From Sitta carolinensis (lineage: Eukaryota > Chordata > Aves > Passeriformes > Sittidae), in contig CM063284.1 in NCBI GenBank assembly GCA_032173965.1, forward strand, positions 115,790,410 through 115,854,409: 64,000 nucleotides of DNA, given 5' to 3'. How positions within the stretch are numbered: position 1 is the stretch's first letter; each line of letters starts with the position of its first letter. A program made the translations under genes and the position numbers. Positions 13,741 through 27,117 of the stretch are shown one piece after another. Below the pieces are notes generated by a model. The model worked only from the letters and a program-made list of their open reading frames with translations. It searched no databases and had not been told where the DNA came from.

Positions 13741-16700
13741 TGGCATAGCTGTTTCAGTAGCCTTACCCTCTTATTTCTGTAAGGCTGTCAGTATAATAAT
13801 GTTATACTGAATTCAATAGAGAGGTTTGGGGAATGTGAGGAAAGGCTCTATCAGTTTTCCTGCTCTCCTGCAGTGTTAGGCAGCACTTTTGACACCAATA
13901 ATCTATAGCCCCACTGCTGTCAAGAATGAAAAAATGTGTTCACACAATTAACATGTGACATCATACAGTAATTACCCATCAGGAAAACCCTTAGTTTCCA
14001 TGCATATTATGACTCAAACACATTTGCTCCCAAAATTAAAAGCACCAGATCTTTCCTCATGCAATTTGACCACCTTCAGTTTAAACTGAAATCACAATTC
14101 CCTGCTCCATTTCTCCCTCATGGAAGACAACTCTTTGATGGACTATATATAACAAAAGTCACCAGATGAGATCTAGGCATGAAATACATTATTTATATTC
14201 AGACTTTTGTTCTGTGTATACAAAGAGTAGAAACATACTGCTTTTTCCAGAAGCACCCATTAGTGCTCTCCAAACCCATACATGCTAGCGGAGTGGACTG
14301 GCTGAGCAAATGCAGTCAAAGCCAAGGTTTGAGGCCCAAAACATCCCTTCTCATGTGTATGAAGTAAGAAACTCACACTCAGTGTGGAGACATTGCTTGG
14401 ATGGAAGTATGTGATGAGCGAACTGAGAATCCTATTGCAGAAAGGCAAGGATCTTTATGATCTCAGGCTTTGCTGCTCTTCAACTTAGGCTTTCCTAGAT
14501 GGGACATATGGAATTAGGAAGATGTAAAAAAGGTAATTTTTAAAGTATATTTTCCAATCAAAATTTTGATTGGACAGCACCTGCACATATCAAATCTGTC
14601 ATTGTTTTAATACAGAAGTATTTATAAAATTCTAATTTTTCTTTGTTTGCACACCAATTCTTATTTATATAGATAGACATTCCACAAAAAGAATTGCAAA
14701 TATTAAATGAGGCTAATATTTTCCTACATGCTTTTGTGACTGCAATGACTACACAAAGGAGCCCCTCCACATATTGCACATATGCAAGCTAAAGTCTATG
14801 TGGAATTTTTAAGAATAAAATAAAACTTCCAGGCTTATAGATGCCAAATTATTGATAAATTTTCCATTAAAATGCAAATTTGGCTTTTGGTTTTAATGGA
14901 ATAACTTGGGCTTTTTCCCAAAATGTTTCAGTGAGTAACATTCTGAAATATGGGAGAAAGCTGGCAGTATGAGATCTGTCTAGGATTGTTTGGTATAATT
15001 CTTAGTAAGATAATGTTGGTGCATTTTCTTTTCTCAATTTATCTAAGTTTTTAATCATTCATTTTTGAAAAGAAAGTGCATTGTACACCTTCCAGGTTAA
15101 GTAAAAAATAAGACTGTTTACTTGTAGATTTCTGTGCTTATGGGGTGGGAAGGAAAGTGGATTTTGTAAAATAATGATCTCTTGGTAGTGTAAAATAAAG
15201 GGAAAAACAATGAGAGTTCAAGAGTAGCATTATGACCAAAATTCACTATGTGTTTTTTATTATGTCGGAAAAAACTCTCTTAAGAAATGGAAATCACTAC
15301 ATTCTATTGATTCATGCACAGAATCTTCAGACATAAGTCATCAGTGTTGACACTTTCAAATACATAAAACGTGACATCTGCTCCTACAAACTCACTACAC
15401 AGGCTGTAAATCATCAAAGAGAAAAACAGTTCAATGTCATTTCAGCCACTGTAAGCTATGGTTTACACAGAGAGATAAAAATAGTCATACTGTCTCTATG
15501 ACATCTAAACCACTTTTCTACTGCAGTATTCTATGTTCTGATTTATCTTTCTGGTTGAACAACACACAATCAATTGTAAGCAACTAGTGTAGTTTGATTC
15601 CAGTCAACAGCAATTTTCTCCAGCTTTATCTTTTTTACCCCTCACTGCACTGACTTTAAGTGATCTCCCAAACCCACCCTTTTCCATGCAGTGTTTTGTG
15701 GAGACTCTGAGCACTTAAATTTGTTATTTTAAAGTGTAAAAGTACAAGGACATTGCATAACTTATATTTAATGGTTTCCAAATACTTGTAAAATCCTTTT
15801 TGTGTTACACCACATCTGTGTTCACACTAATGAAGAATGCGTGTATGCATTTTTTAACACTGATAGCAGGGATCACTGTACAAGGTACTTTTAACATGCA
15901 CCATTCCTCACCAAAGAAAACAGTATCAAGTATCTTGATCCTTCCTTGAAAGAAATGCTAAATTGCTTCCTATAGCTACTTTGTCAACCTAATTATTATT
16001 CAAACCAATATTCAATTTGCATAAAGTACTAAAACAGTTTTTCAGATCTTCAGTGATTTACTTCATTTAATTATGAAGTGAGAACATGACTATTGCAAGT
16101 GGCATATTTTGTTATTATTAGCACCTAAGAGATCACAACATGCATTAGGATTCAAATATTTTTTGAACAAGGAAAAGCCCAAGGAGGTGAATTATCTTAA
16201 CCACTAGTATTTAGCATTAGTGTTTGCAGTAGAAATAAAACATTTATATGGCTAATGAAAATGAAAGGAATAGACCCATCACCACAAGTGACACAGAGAT
16301 CTTGCAATACACCACACATGGGTAACTGCCAGCAAGCAGAAAGCAACAGAGCAGCACATTAAAGAGCTGAAGTCCAGGATGAGCCAGAAATAACTTTTTC
16401 CATTTCCCGGTTGTAAAATTTTCCTAATGTACACAAAGACAAAATCACATTCCTTTCAATTTTATTTTACTTTACTGAAAGACTTGTATGAAGTTCTCTG
16501 GGAACACCTCCTTTTCTGGGAAGGACATGAGCTTTACCCTTGGAAGACCCAATGTCCAGAATCTCACCTTTAAACTACCAGACAGCCACCCCAGAATCTA
16601 TTTCCACAAGCATGCATTCACCCAAAGTATCAAAGAAGCCTTCTCACATAGAATTTCACCCGAACAACACTAATGCAAAAATTAGTTTTACTAGTAAGTT

Positions 16701-17641
16701 AACGGTTTTGCAAAGACAAGAAGAAGACAACTAGTCTTAGAAGTACAACTAGTTCTTAGAACAGTCTAAATGTGTTGTGAGTTTAAGTATGAAGATTATG
16801 AGAATTTTATCATCTTTCCTTCACATGTAATGCACTGTTCCTTGAATTTTGATTCCATAAGCTGTTTTTTACATGTCAACATAACGTCTCACTTAACACC
16901 GCACAGGTGTACAGGCCTTCGAATGAAGTGGGGAAGCCATCCCCAAGTTTCAAATTTAATAATTACAAGTCAGATACACATATCTGTGCATTTGCAGAAC
17001 CACAGCCCTCAACAGTTTTCCTTCAGGAGTGTTCCTGAAAAAACACCCAAAAGCCAGCGAGCGCAGTGTGAGCAGCACTGCCTGCCTCAACCCGTTTTCA
17101 GGGCTATCCCCTTTTGTTCACTCAACCTGTAATTAACTCCAGGGAAACTCACTATGTTTTCTGGCTAAATGCACTATCTATCCTTCAAATCATATACTGG
17201 TGGCCATAAGGCATATTCTGCTGCATTAGTGATCAAAACCTGATAGCAAACTCATCTGCGCTAGAGCACAGTATCACGTGCATGTGCTATCATGCACATA
17301 CACACCGTCTGCTGACTTTGTCTCCCTAACCTGTCTGTAAATTCTACAGCCATTGCACTTTGGTTTTATAAATCCCAGCTTCAGAAACCAGATTTCAGAG
17401 ATTCGGCTGCAGTGGTATCCAGAACTTACCCCATTTACTATTTCATTCTTACTAAATACTTGCTTGCACATTCCCAAAATACAGCCTGCTGTCAGCCAAG
17501 AAGCCTAGAAAGCTAAATCAGATTTCAGACATTTGCACCAGAGGTTCTTTCCAACTCTCTAGCATAGTCATATGGCTAACTCATAGCAAAATTAGAAAGG
17601 CAACATTTTTTCGCACATTTCCATGTAAAATCTTGATTTGT
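13741..17641. other. Non-coding DNA, no identified repeat
   Basis: No gene or interspersed repeat is recognised. A short tandem duplication of about 18 bp (ACAACTAG...CTTAGAA) occurs twice at 16727-16762. Frames of up to 120 codons at 16770-17132 show no domain and no convincing splice context. Confidence 0.5.
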
Positions 17642-17704
17642 CATGTGTGTGCGCACATACACGTACGTAACCATGGAGGAAATGAAGGTGCGTGTGCGCA
17701 CACG
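17642..17704. repeat. Alternating purine-pyrimidine palindromes (Z-DNA-prone)
   Basis: Two blocks strictly alternate pyrimidine and purine: 17642-17669 (28 bp) and 17688-17704 (17 bp). Each contains a perfect palindrome centred on GCGC: 10 bp at 17648-17657 and 14 bp at 17691-17704. They contain several CpG steps in an otherwise CpG-poor, AT-rich region. Alternating CG/CA/TG sequence of this kind is the classical B-to-Z transition substrate. The structure is inferred; the alternation and symmetry are seen directly. Confidence 0.8.
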
Positions 17705-17913
17705 AATGCACATAAAAGAAGATAACCAGATCTTATCTCTATCCACTGAAATGTCTCTTTTTTTTCCAACTGTTCCTCTGCTGAATGCTACTTGACGAGA
17801 TGCAAAGTGTTCTCAGTTCTCATTGAAACTCAATAAAACTATGGGAACACTCAACAGTTCCAAAATATCTGAGGTATAGACACACGTGTAACTACATGAA
17901 GAGAAAAAACAGT

Positions 17914-18032
17914 ATAATTTATGGTTGTGGAACAGGATAGGTCTGCACCTGAAAATATTTATCAAACTGATGAATCGTCTGTTTTTTGAAAGCTAATCTA
18001 ATTATATAATCTATTCCAAAACCATAAATTAT
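17914..18032. repeat. 119-bp inverted repeat with 19-bp arms
   Basis: The arm at 17914-17932 is the reverse complement of 18014-18032 at 18 of 19 positions (single mismatch 17927 against 18019). Pairing resumes for three bases after a 5-base bulge. The loop is about 80 bases, so a transcript from either strand would form a hairpin of roughly precursor-microRNA size, but the loop is longer than usual. It could equally be the remains of a short inverted-repeat DNA transposon. No terminal duplication was found. Confidence 0.7.
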
Positions 18033-21000
18033 CCCTCCATACATATCCGTCCATAGTGCCTCTATGCTAATAAATAAACGTCTTATATTTTGTAACTGCA
18101 TATTTAAAAACTAACTAATGTTAACCAACTTTAACATGATCAGAACTAGTAGGAGTACTGTAAAACTTCTTCTACTTTAATTAGAAAAATTTACTGTATA
18201 TCTGAGTGTTTGTTTCTATATTTGACTGGATGGCACTGATGGGTATCAATGACCCTCTCTCATGAGGGACAGTCCTAATGGCATTTCAAAGTAAAACACA
18301 TATGTTTTTTCAATTTTGTAGTTCCAAAAGGTTTTCCTAGATGGATGAGTTTTGAAAGAGCTTATATATCTGCTTCACCAATTTCCATAAATATCCAGGA
18401 TTTCCCAAAATTTAGCTGCTTCAAGCTGTAACAGGCTGGTAAATATCTTTGACAGGGGCTGCGTGAATTTAAAAACAGAAGTCCTTGAGACGTCCCAGTG
18501 ATTTTGGAAATCTCTGCCGAACACTGGATCTGTGAACACACAAAAGCATCAAAGAATTCACCTACTTAGGCTACAAAAATAAATCCTGTAACGTCACCAG
18601 CTTTCATAGTTGCTTCCTAATATGCAATGCTAAAAATTATCTCTGTTCTAAATATTACTATATTCACAGAACAAGGCAAAGGTACTTTGCATTATCAAGT
18701 CCCTCATCACTTGCAAACTTAGTTCCGTGGCAAATCCTCCTGCCCATAAAGAGAAATTCTTCCATATGTTGTTCTATTTGCAGCTAGTTTCAACAAAAAT
18801 TTATTTGCAAGTGAGGGGAAAGTTGTGTCAGAGAAATACTGAATGAACAGACTCACTACTTTTTCTCCTGCATTAACTCTTAGAGCCCAATTATTGAGGA
18901 AAACCTCTTCACCACCTTCATTAGGAGAACTTGGCACCTTCTGACAAAAGGCCCACGGGGCAACCCTCTCCTATCCATGAAAATTAACCAATGCAAGCAG
19001 TCACATTGTGGCCAATGGGCTTACCTGCACAAGTGATCTATTCAAAGACAAAATAAAGGCAGAAGAGTGAACCATCATGTAAAGGTGATGGCAAATTGAG
19101 GATAAAAAGCAAGGGTATATCAAATGTAATTTATCTAGCATTACATGTTATCTTTATTATTTTCATTTTGTTGCTGAATTGGTAGAACTAGCATATAACT
19201 GGAAACAAATTACTAGGGACAAACCTTTTAGAGCACAAAGGGAGATATTTCTTACAAGTTCCTAGAGTTATATACAATCCTCATGCCATACACTGGACTC
19301 CCACTGACACAAAGAGTAAGTACAGAATGCGTTTCTCAGTTTGTACGCAAAAATCTGCAGCTGAGGAAATATTTTACCTAGCATAGGAAATAGCTGACTG
19401 GGAGCATCTGGGAAACAGACAACGCACATCTAAAATACATGAGTTGGTATGCAAAATATTGGCTATTCTTTTTTCCATTCACAACACAAGCATTAATATA
19501 GGCACTATGTGCACAAAGAAACATTATTAATAGATTATTTGCAATTTAAAAATGCCTTTCTGTGACTTCACCCCTTTTTTGGATAATACAGAATATTGCC
19601 GGTAGTAGTTATTTTTTCACAATAAAAATACTTGGAAAGGTGACTTAGAATGTGGGCTTTTGACTGAAACAGAAAAACTGAAGAAGGTTTGGAGTTTAAG
19701 TGGCAGTAGTTGTGTGCTTTCCAGAAATATACTTCTTCCAGAAATTAAGTGTCTTAAATGTTGACTAAAACAAAATATAAAAGCTTACATCCTACATTTA
19801 ACAAGTTTAAGCACTGTATACTTTAGCCACTGTCAAAAACATGTGGAAAAATTAAAGAAGTAAAAAGTTATATGGTGAGACACTAAGAACAACTAACAGT
19901 CAGAAAAGTGTTTCTTTGTTCTTTATATCCCTGCTACAGGCTCAAAAATTTACATGTACAGGCAGCAACAAGAGATATGGTTTCCAGTGACAGACTCCTG
20001 AAAGAACCTCAGCTATTTGTCCTTAGCAATTTCTAGCTCATTTTACTCCAAAAAGTCTTGGCATCGTCTCACCACATTTCCTCATGAAATCACATATGGC
20101 CATGAAAACAGAATCTTTCTCTCCTTGAAATCTGCAATGTTCTGTGACTGTGTGCGCAAAGACCTAGGCTTTTTTACCATACAGCCCAGTTAAACTTCCC
20201 TTAGCTCCCCTCTCAGCTGTTTCTGAAAGGGCTGTCAGACACTGAGCTAGCCAGGTCATAGTGCCCCGAACTGGATGCCTGTTACAGGCTTCTGGGCAAG
20301 GAGCCTCCCTGCTCAGTGGCAGAAGTCTTTAACACAGTCCAAACCTTCTGCTCTTTACAAAGACTGCATTTCGCTTCATCCATCTGTAAACTAAGGAACA
20401 TGGACAACTTTACATTTCCTGCCTACTGAGGGTTGACCTGAAGTATTTCACGCCAAACTACATGGGCACGCTGTTGGCTTCTTTGGCAGCTGCTGTTTTC
20501 TCTCCTCTCTCTATTGGCATCCTGCTGGCACCAATGAGGTGCACGTAGTTAACCAAAAGCACGGTGACAAAACGTCTGCTTTTGCTTGCTGTAACAGCTC
20601 TGCCTAGCTGTCAAGACATCAAAAACCTGCTCTTCCTAATTCATTATCTAAAAATCATAGAAGAATTTTAAGTTTCATATGTATATTACATTATTAGCCA
20701 GTGATTAGGCTTGTACGCGATTCTGAGGAAAAATCTAGGACTTACTAGGGGCTCTCAATGACACTCCCAGTCTCATACAAGGATCATGGTCAGCATATTC
20801 TTATCCATACATGAAAGCTCGGATTCCATGCAATAAGGCTACTATGTTGCCAAATTTAGGATTGAGTTTATGGCTCTTGGCTGTGATTACAGATAATTTT
20901 TGAAACTTTGGGGTATATTTTCAGGGTAATGTGATTTGGCCACTGCCAAAGTTTAGTTTAATTCAGTTTAAGACTGCGTTCTCATTGGGGGCTTAATTAC

Positions 21001-22519
21001 CTATTGATTTCAGCAGAACTGCTGCCCATCATCATAGTAGACACTTTTTGTGTAAAATCAATAGCAATATTAAGTCTCTTTTCAATGTAAGGTCTGGACT
21101 GCAGGCTAAAGAAGTTTGTTTTTCGCTTCACTGTTCTTGCTTAGATTTTTTCAGATGTTTCTTGGAGAACTGTACCGGAATCTGGAAGCTGTTATCCATA
21201 CAAACTGTTACTATTAAAAACCCATTTAGATCAACAACCCTTTTAAATGGCTTAAAATTTCCTTCTCTTGACCTGACAGTTTCAGCCACTTCTGGTTTGA
21301 CCTGTCTTGTGATTTCTACAAAACAGACCTGCAGGAGAGAGGAATTTCCCCGTGCATCAGTGCAGTGAATCGTTCCATGCATTTTTAGTGTTTTTATACT
21401 GTCTGAAGCCAATTCTGAGTAAAAAACATTCTTTACCTAATCCAATTTATTTACTCAGACTAAGCAAGAAAAATGAAGTCATCTAGAATTTTTTTTGTGT
21501 TTGTTTGGCTTTCATGATTAAGGAGAAAGGAATAGAAATGATATTCCTTTTGGGAGTAAATTCAATTCAATAGTATTGAACAACTTCTATGCTTTCAAGG
21601 TATCTTCTAGGAAAGCATTCCTTACACATTTTCATTTATCATTTTGTGTTTCTTCAAACCTTCTTTTTTTAAGTTACATTGGTGAAGAAATTGATTTAAA
21701 CCAAACCCATCACTTTCACGAGGCTCATTAAAAGGTAAATGCATTCTTCACTTCTTTTTGTAAAACTGATACTAAGTTTTTAGTACAGGTATGAAATTGT
21801 TCTCAGTGTCCACCAATATTTTACTGGATTTTGTCTGTATATAAGCTATGAAAAAAAACAAACAAAAAACCAAAAAAACAAGTGAGTTCAACTATGAAAT
21901 ATTTGTTAGAGAAACTACTCCTACAGAGCACTTTTGCAAAATTTGTGATATTATCCAAGTTTAATGTTTAAGATCTTCTTGTGTTACTTCTGACTCTACT
22001 TTTTCTTACATCTCTGATACTCCTGAGATTTCCTGGCACACATATTTAATAGTTTTCTTACGATTAACTTCTTAATCTTTCAGCAGGACAAGAAAGCAAA
22101 ACCACAGATTAATTTCAAGTAGGTTGAGATTTCAATCAAACCGATGGTACTTGAAAAAGCAATAGGAAAAATACAAACATCTCGATTTCATCAGAAAAAT
22201 AATCCTTTTTAAACAAAAATCTTGGGAAGGATCAGCAAAAAACAGTGGTGAGTAAAAAAGTAAATGACCCTGTGGCAGTTATAACATTTGTATGATGATG
22301 AGAAATAGGCACCAGTTAATCTATAGGCTATATTCCTAAAATCTGTTCTACACGGCTTTTAATTTTTGGGCTTACTTTTTCCTGAATATCCCAGAAAAAG
22401 GCAGCTTGTTATTACACATAGCAGTTGCACAGAGTGGATGAATGGTGTTTCAGTGCTTAAAATTACACATGCACAAACATGATGGAAATTAGTATTACTG
22501 TAGATATCAAAAGCAAATA
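18033..22519. other. Non-coding DNA, no identified repeat
   Basis: No interspersed repeat is recognised. The 20.15-20.65 kb portion is more GC-rich than its surroundings but lacks a domain or promoter signature. A minus-strand frame at 21128-21328 sits directly behind a good 3' splice-site-like sequence; this is described under findings because no homology could be recognised. A-rich low-complexity sequence lies at about 21849-21881. Confidence 0.5.
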
Positions 22520-23250
22520 GACCTAATTAAAGAAATAACTGCAACAAACCCAGATGCAACCCAAAACAAAAAAGGACAACTCCAAATCTAATGAATCCTT
22601 TGAATATTAATTACAGAATTCCTAACAATACACTGGGAAAGCTCTCTTGGAGAATTCAGTTTACTGTTTAACAGTTTCTGACTAATTTTATTAACCTGTA
22701 CATCTGAGAGGATCAACCCCCTCTGGGTTTAATTAGAAGAAAATTCAATTTAAATCTAAATGTCAACAGTGGTTACTAATTATGGCAGGGCCCTGGACGA
22801 GACATCCAGTCTGTAATCAGGCGGTTCTCTGCTAACAATTAACAGTTTCTTTCTGAGTTATGAGTGCATTAGGATTTTCCTTTTTCTAAATAAATATGAT
22901 TCAGCATGGGGCACGACTAATATTAACAGCACCTACTGCTACGTGCAGACATGCAGAAAAGGTTGCCAAATTAAATTACAGAGATTTCTCAAACATATAG
23001 CTGAATAATAAGCAGCTACAAAACTAGGTCAGGGTCGCAAGCAGTCAACCACAGCCCCTCCCCCCAACATGCAAAATAAATATACCCACTATCTCTGAAT
23101 AGAAATCAGTCTTTTGTTATGCCCTTTGTCAGGAATATGTTACTGCAAAATGATATTTATTTCCACAGTCTTCGCAGCTGTGAGCAGGACTGAATTAATC
23201 TTTCGAGAACTGATTTCATCTTCAATTTCATGTTTATGATTATGAAATGT
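22520..23250. other. Cluster of TAATTA motifs; possible conserved non-coding block
   Basis: Four TAATTA hexamers, the core site of many homeodomain proteins, lie within 260 bp at 22524, 22608, 22730 and 22777. They are followed by more complex, CpG-containing sequence around 22788-22830 with no repeat similarity. This is denser than the rest of the window. A role as a developmental enhancer is inference only; no conservation data were available. Confidence 0.3.
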
Positions 23251-25166
23251 AAATGCATTACTCTAAAGAAAAAATAACAAAAGGCATAGATGCAAGAAAA
23301 GCAGCTTTATACACACAGCTTTCACTTGCCCTTTACTAATGAAGCAAACAGCCAACTAACTCTTAAATAAAAACAGACATTATAAAAATGCATTGTAGAG
23401 AATATATAGAAACATAAAAACTGGGGAGACACCTAAAATGAAATCATCTGATAATCTATTCTGAGCAGAAAATGTATGATCTAAGACAATTACCAGAAAC
23501 CAGAAACAAGACCAAAACTAGGGTGAGGTTAAAGGGCTTAGTCATTTAACTTCTAACCAGCCCCCACACTCTTAATGCTACTGCTAAGGACAGAGCTGAA
23601 AATGCTGATTACAGCTGAGAATTGCAATTTCTCAGCTTGGCAATAGCTTTTTTCAAAAATGACAAAAGTCTTTTCCGAACCATTTCATTTTGATGACCTA
23701 CTAATTAATTACATCCATACCCATAAAAGAGTAACCACGCTGGGCTTTGTGGAAGCTGTTGACAAATTTGTGTCATTTCATCTTGGGACTTATCAGCCAT
23801 CATGCTCAAATATTCCAGGCAAAAATATTTTGGGATTTGTTAGTGGTAATTTCTCAAGATGACTATCTATGACAGGGAAAGCAGGAATCAGAGGGCATCT
23901 GTATGGAAATACTCAGGCAGTTCTATGAATAGTTTTAGTTTACATAGTATAACCATAACAATCAAACATGCAGGTTTGGGGCTGCTCTTTGCTCAACAAG
24001 GAAACTGTTTTCTTTCTAAGCTAAAACCCAAACCAATATAAAATAATATTAATAAAACCCCCTCTTTTGTAGAGAATATACTAAAAACATGCATTGGATT
24101 TTACTTCAGTCCTATTTTTATGCACCACTTCTTGACCAGAGATCACCAAGTGGCAAATGAACATGCTAGCATCATTGTTGATAAAAGCTTGTATAAAATG
24201 CTATAATTACAGTTTCAGATACATTATTATTAGTAAAGACATACCAATCACTTAGGATGATGTGAATTTCTTTAACTTAATTTAGACTTAAATTTATTTA
24301 TTTCAAATTAAACCCTAAACCTAAAATCCCATATGAATGTGCTTGATTTTAAATCTGTAAACAGTTTTATGTCCTCCCCAAGAGTATTCACAGAACAAAA
24401 ATCAAGTAAATATGTATGTATGTATGTCTGAAACACTTCTAAAGGTGTAAGCAGGTGCTTATTGTTAAGAAATAAGTAAGCACCTCTATCTAAGAAAGCA
24501 CTTATAGATATTAATCACTGCATATTACATATATTATGTAAGGCTTTCCTGAGTAATGGTAAATCAAGCACATCTCAAAAATTAAGCATCTTATTTCCCC
24601 TATTTCTGAACCAATGTGGCATTTTTTTCTCAATAATGAAAGGATTATCCACATTTTAAAGTATAATGGAGACTATGGCTCTTAAAACCTTATGATGAAG
24701 TGAGTGGTTGCTGAAGATGTTCTACAAATGTAACACTTGAACTTGACAAGAAAATTACGCAACCATGACTACATTTGGATGCTCCAGCTCAGATTAACTG
24801 CATGCTCTCTGCACACACCAAAGCCTGTTGATACTGGCAGCTCTCTACACAAGTGAACTGCAGTCAGATTGAAAGTGGGTGTTTTAAGCCTATTTTTGTC
24901 ATAACGAACGTTAGATACCTGGCCTCCCTTGCACCACTGGCTCCAGCCCAGCTTCTCTACAAATGGTATGTCTCTATCCACCAAGAAAAAGGGAACCAGG
25001 ACACCTCAGCTCCTAACCACACTTATTAAAAAATGTGTGAAAAAAGGCAGGATTGATAACATGAAATAATTTGCAGCTGACATCTGAAATTATTACTTAG
25101 CTCCTGGGGACAGAGGGAGGAAAAAGGAAGAAAGGACAAGGGACTTTCCTCCCTCACTGCTTGAGC

Positions 25167-25199
<33 letters not shown>

Positions 25200-27070
25200 G
25201 ATAAAATGTCCCCAAGATTAATAAGGCCATAGATGAATTGTCAAAGGGTAACTGCATCTCATTGGGGCCCAGGTCCCAGTCTCTTTTTATTCACTTTATT
25301 CAGTGTCTCCTGCATTCTGGAACAACCCAGGAACTCCAAACACAGCACAAATCTAGGATTTCTGTGCTGTTATTTTCTCTCCACATTTGTCAGTAAATGG
25401 ATATTTGTTTTAGGGCAAAAAAATCAGGGTTTTTATTTGAATTTAGCTTTGCCCACCTCCCACCCCTGGGTGATTATTACATTTCTCAGGTGGTTAAGTT
25501 CATGCCTCCTTTAGTTTCATGCCTTGTAATTCTTCCTGAAACATGTAACAGACACCACAAAAATACTCAGCTGGCTGTGCTTTCTTATTTTGCTGTAAAG
25601 TTTGTGCAAAATTTTGGCCTTCATAGAGTCAGCAGAAGTTTTGCTCTCAACTAGAACAGGGCAGGGCTTTACACTTCATGTTTCCTAAAATACTCTGTTT
25701 TCGGTTCCTTTAGTATTTCTATTTTAAACTACTATTGCTAAAATTGAAAACTGTGATAACCATGATGTAAAATATTTTGTATGCTCAAAATTTCAACATT
25801 AAATTAGGCTAAGGAACAAAAACAAACATTTCTGTCTTCTGCCATGCCTACTAAAAAAAGTAATTTAGAAAAACTATCAAATCACAGCTAACATGTTAGT
25901 TTTCAGACTTCATTAGGCAAAGGCAAGTGTCTCTATGTATCTTCCCATTCCTGAAAGCATCTATTTCTTCTCCATGTTCAACTGAATATATAGTTGAGAT
26001 CTTTTTGATAGTAACAAAAGGAAGTTCTTTTAACCACAGCTCAATAATAAGATGAATGGAAAAACAGTTCGTTTCCTTCTGCTTCAACTGTTTACCTTGA
26101 TCTGTTTTAAGCAAAGAGAAGAGAGCCTGTATAAATTCTTCATTACATAACAACCACAAGATACACAAACAAAAAAAAAACCAACACCATAACACACTGT
26201 TGTTTTCATGACTGAACTCCTACACTGGCAATTTTTCTAAGCATTTCCACTTCCACCTCAGAACAAGAGACTTAAGGACTTAAAATTACCATCTAAAATA
26301 CATACTAAAGGGCCCCTTAAAACAAAGCCATAAGGTGGAGACCTAAAGGAAAATAATTGTAAAGAAATTAAACTATGGAGAGCTATAAATTGTTACATGA
26401 GCAGCAAAGTGAAATTAGAACCTACAGTTATATTATACATATACAGTTTATTTCACAGTTGGTGAAACAAAATTTGACATGATTTGGTAGGACTGAAGCC
26501 TGGTATGACAATTCACATGACAGAAACTTATCAGTAAAACCTAATAGGAAAGAAAGCCAGGAGGAGCAGGAATGTGGGACTCCACACTAAAAGTGTTATT
26601 TGCATGCTTAAGAACTACAGTCTAATTCAAGATAGTCGTATGTGATTGACAAAAATATCGTGTTGTTCCTAGCTGCCAACACAGATGACAAAATAGAAGG
26701 AGCAAGCCTCTAAAAAGTACCTCTACATGCATGTAAATATGTAGATATTCACACAGGTTTCTGAAGACATAATTCAGATACTACTGATAAAGTATTTTTG
26801 AATATCTAAAAATTACATGTCTATTCCAAACATAAAAAGTAAATCAGGCAACTTAAAATCATTCTGTGCTAGATTTCAGTGTGATAGATAAAAATAACAT
26901 GATCATTGCCTCTAACTGGTGATTGCCTGTGTTAGAATATTCACAAATGAATTTCAATTACAATGTGCAAGAACTATGACATAGATTTCTTTCTCTGTAA
27001 GAATTCAGTGTTCCCAAACAATTTTAAAGAAATTTACAAACATAACTGAGCAAAGTAGTTATTTTAATGC
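23251..27070. other. Non-coding AT-rich DNA with homopolymer runs
   Basis: No interspersed repeat is recognised. An A28 run lies at 25172-25199 and an (ATGT)n tract near 24412-24427. A minus-strand frame of 99 codons at 25896-26195 has protein-like composition in its C-terminal part but no recognisable family. Confidence 0.5.
25172..25199 (+). repeat. A28 homopolymer
   Basis: A pure run of 28 A, the longest homopolymer in the window. The preceding 60 bases are purine-rich then pyrimidine-rich and hold no AATAAA, so a retroposed mRNA tail is not supported here. Confidence 0.9.
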
Positions 27071-27117
27071 AAAAAAAAAAAAAAAAAGAAAAAAAAAAAG
27101 AAAAAGAAAAAAAAAAA
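27071..27117 (+). repeat. A-rich low-complexity tract
   Basis: Forty-seven bases of A broken only by three single G residues (27088, 27100, 27106). No polyadenylation hexamer or repeat body could be attached to it. Confidence 0.9.

Noticed and set aside
20360..20400. A MIR-like CATCTGTAAA block
   Set aside because: Only about 20 bases resemble MIR; the flanking core and tail are absent.
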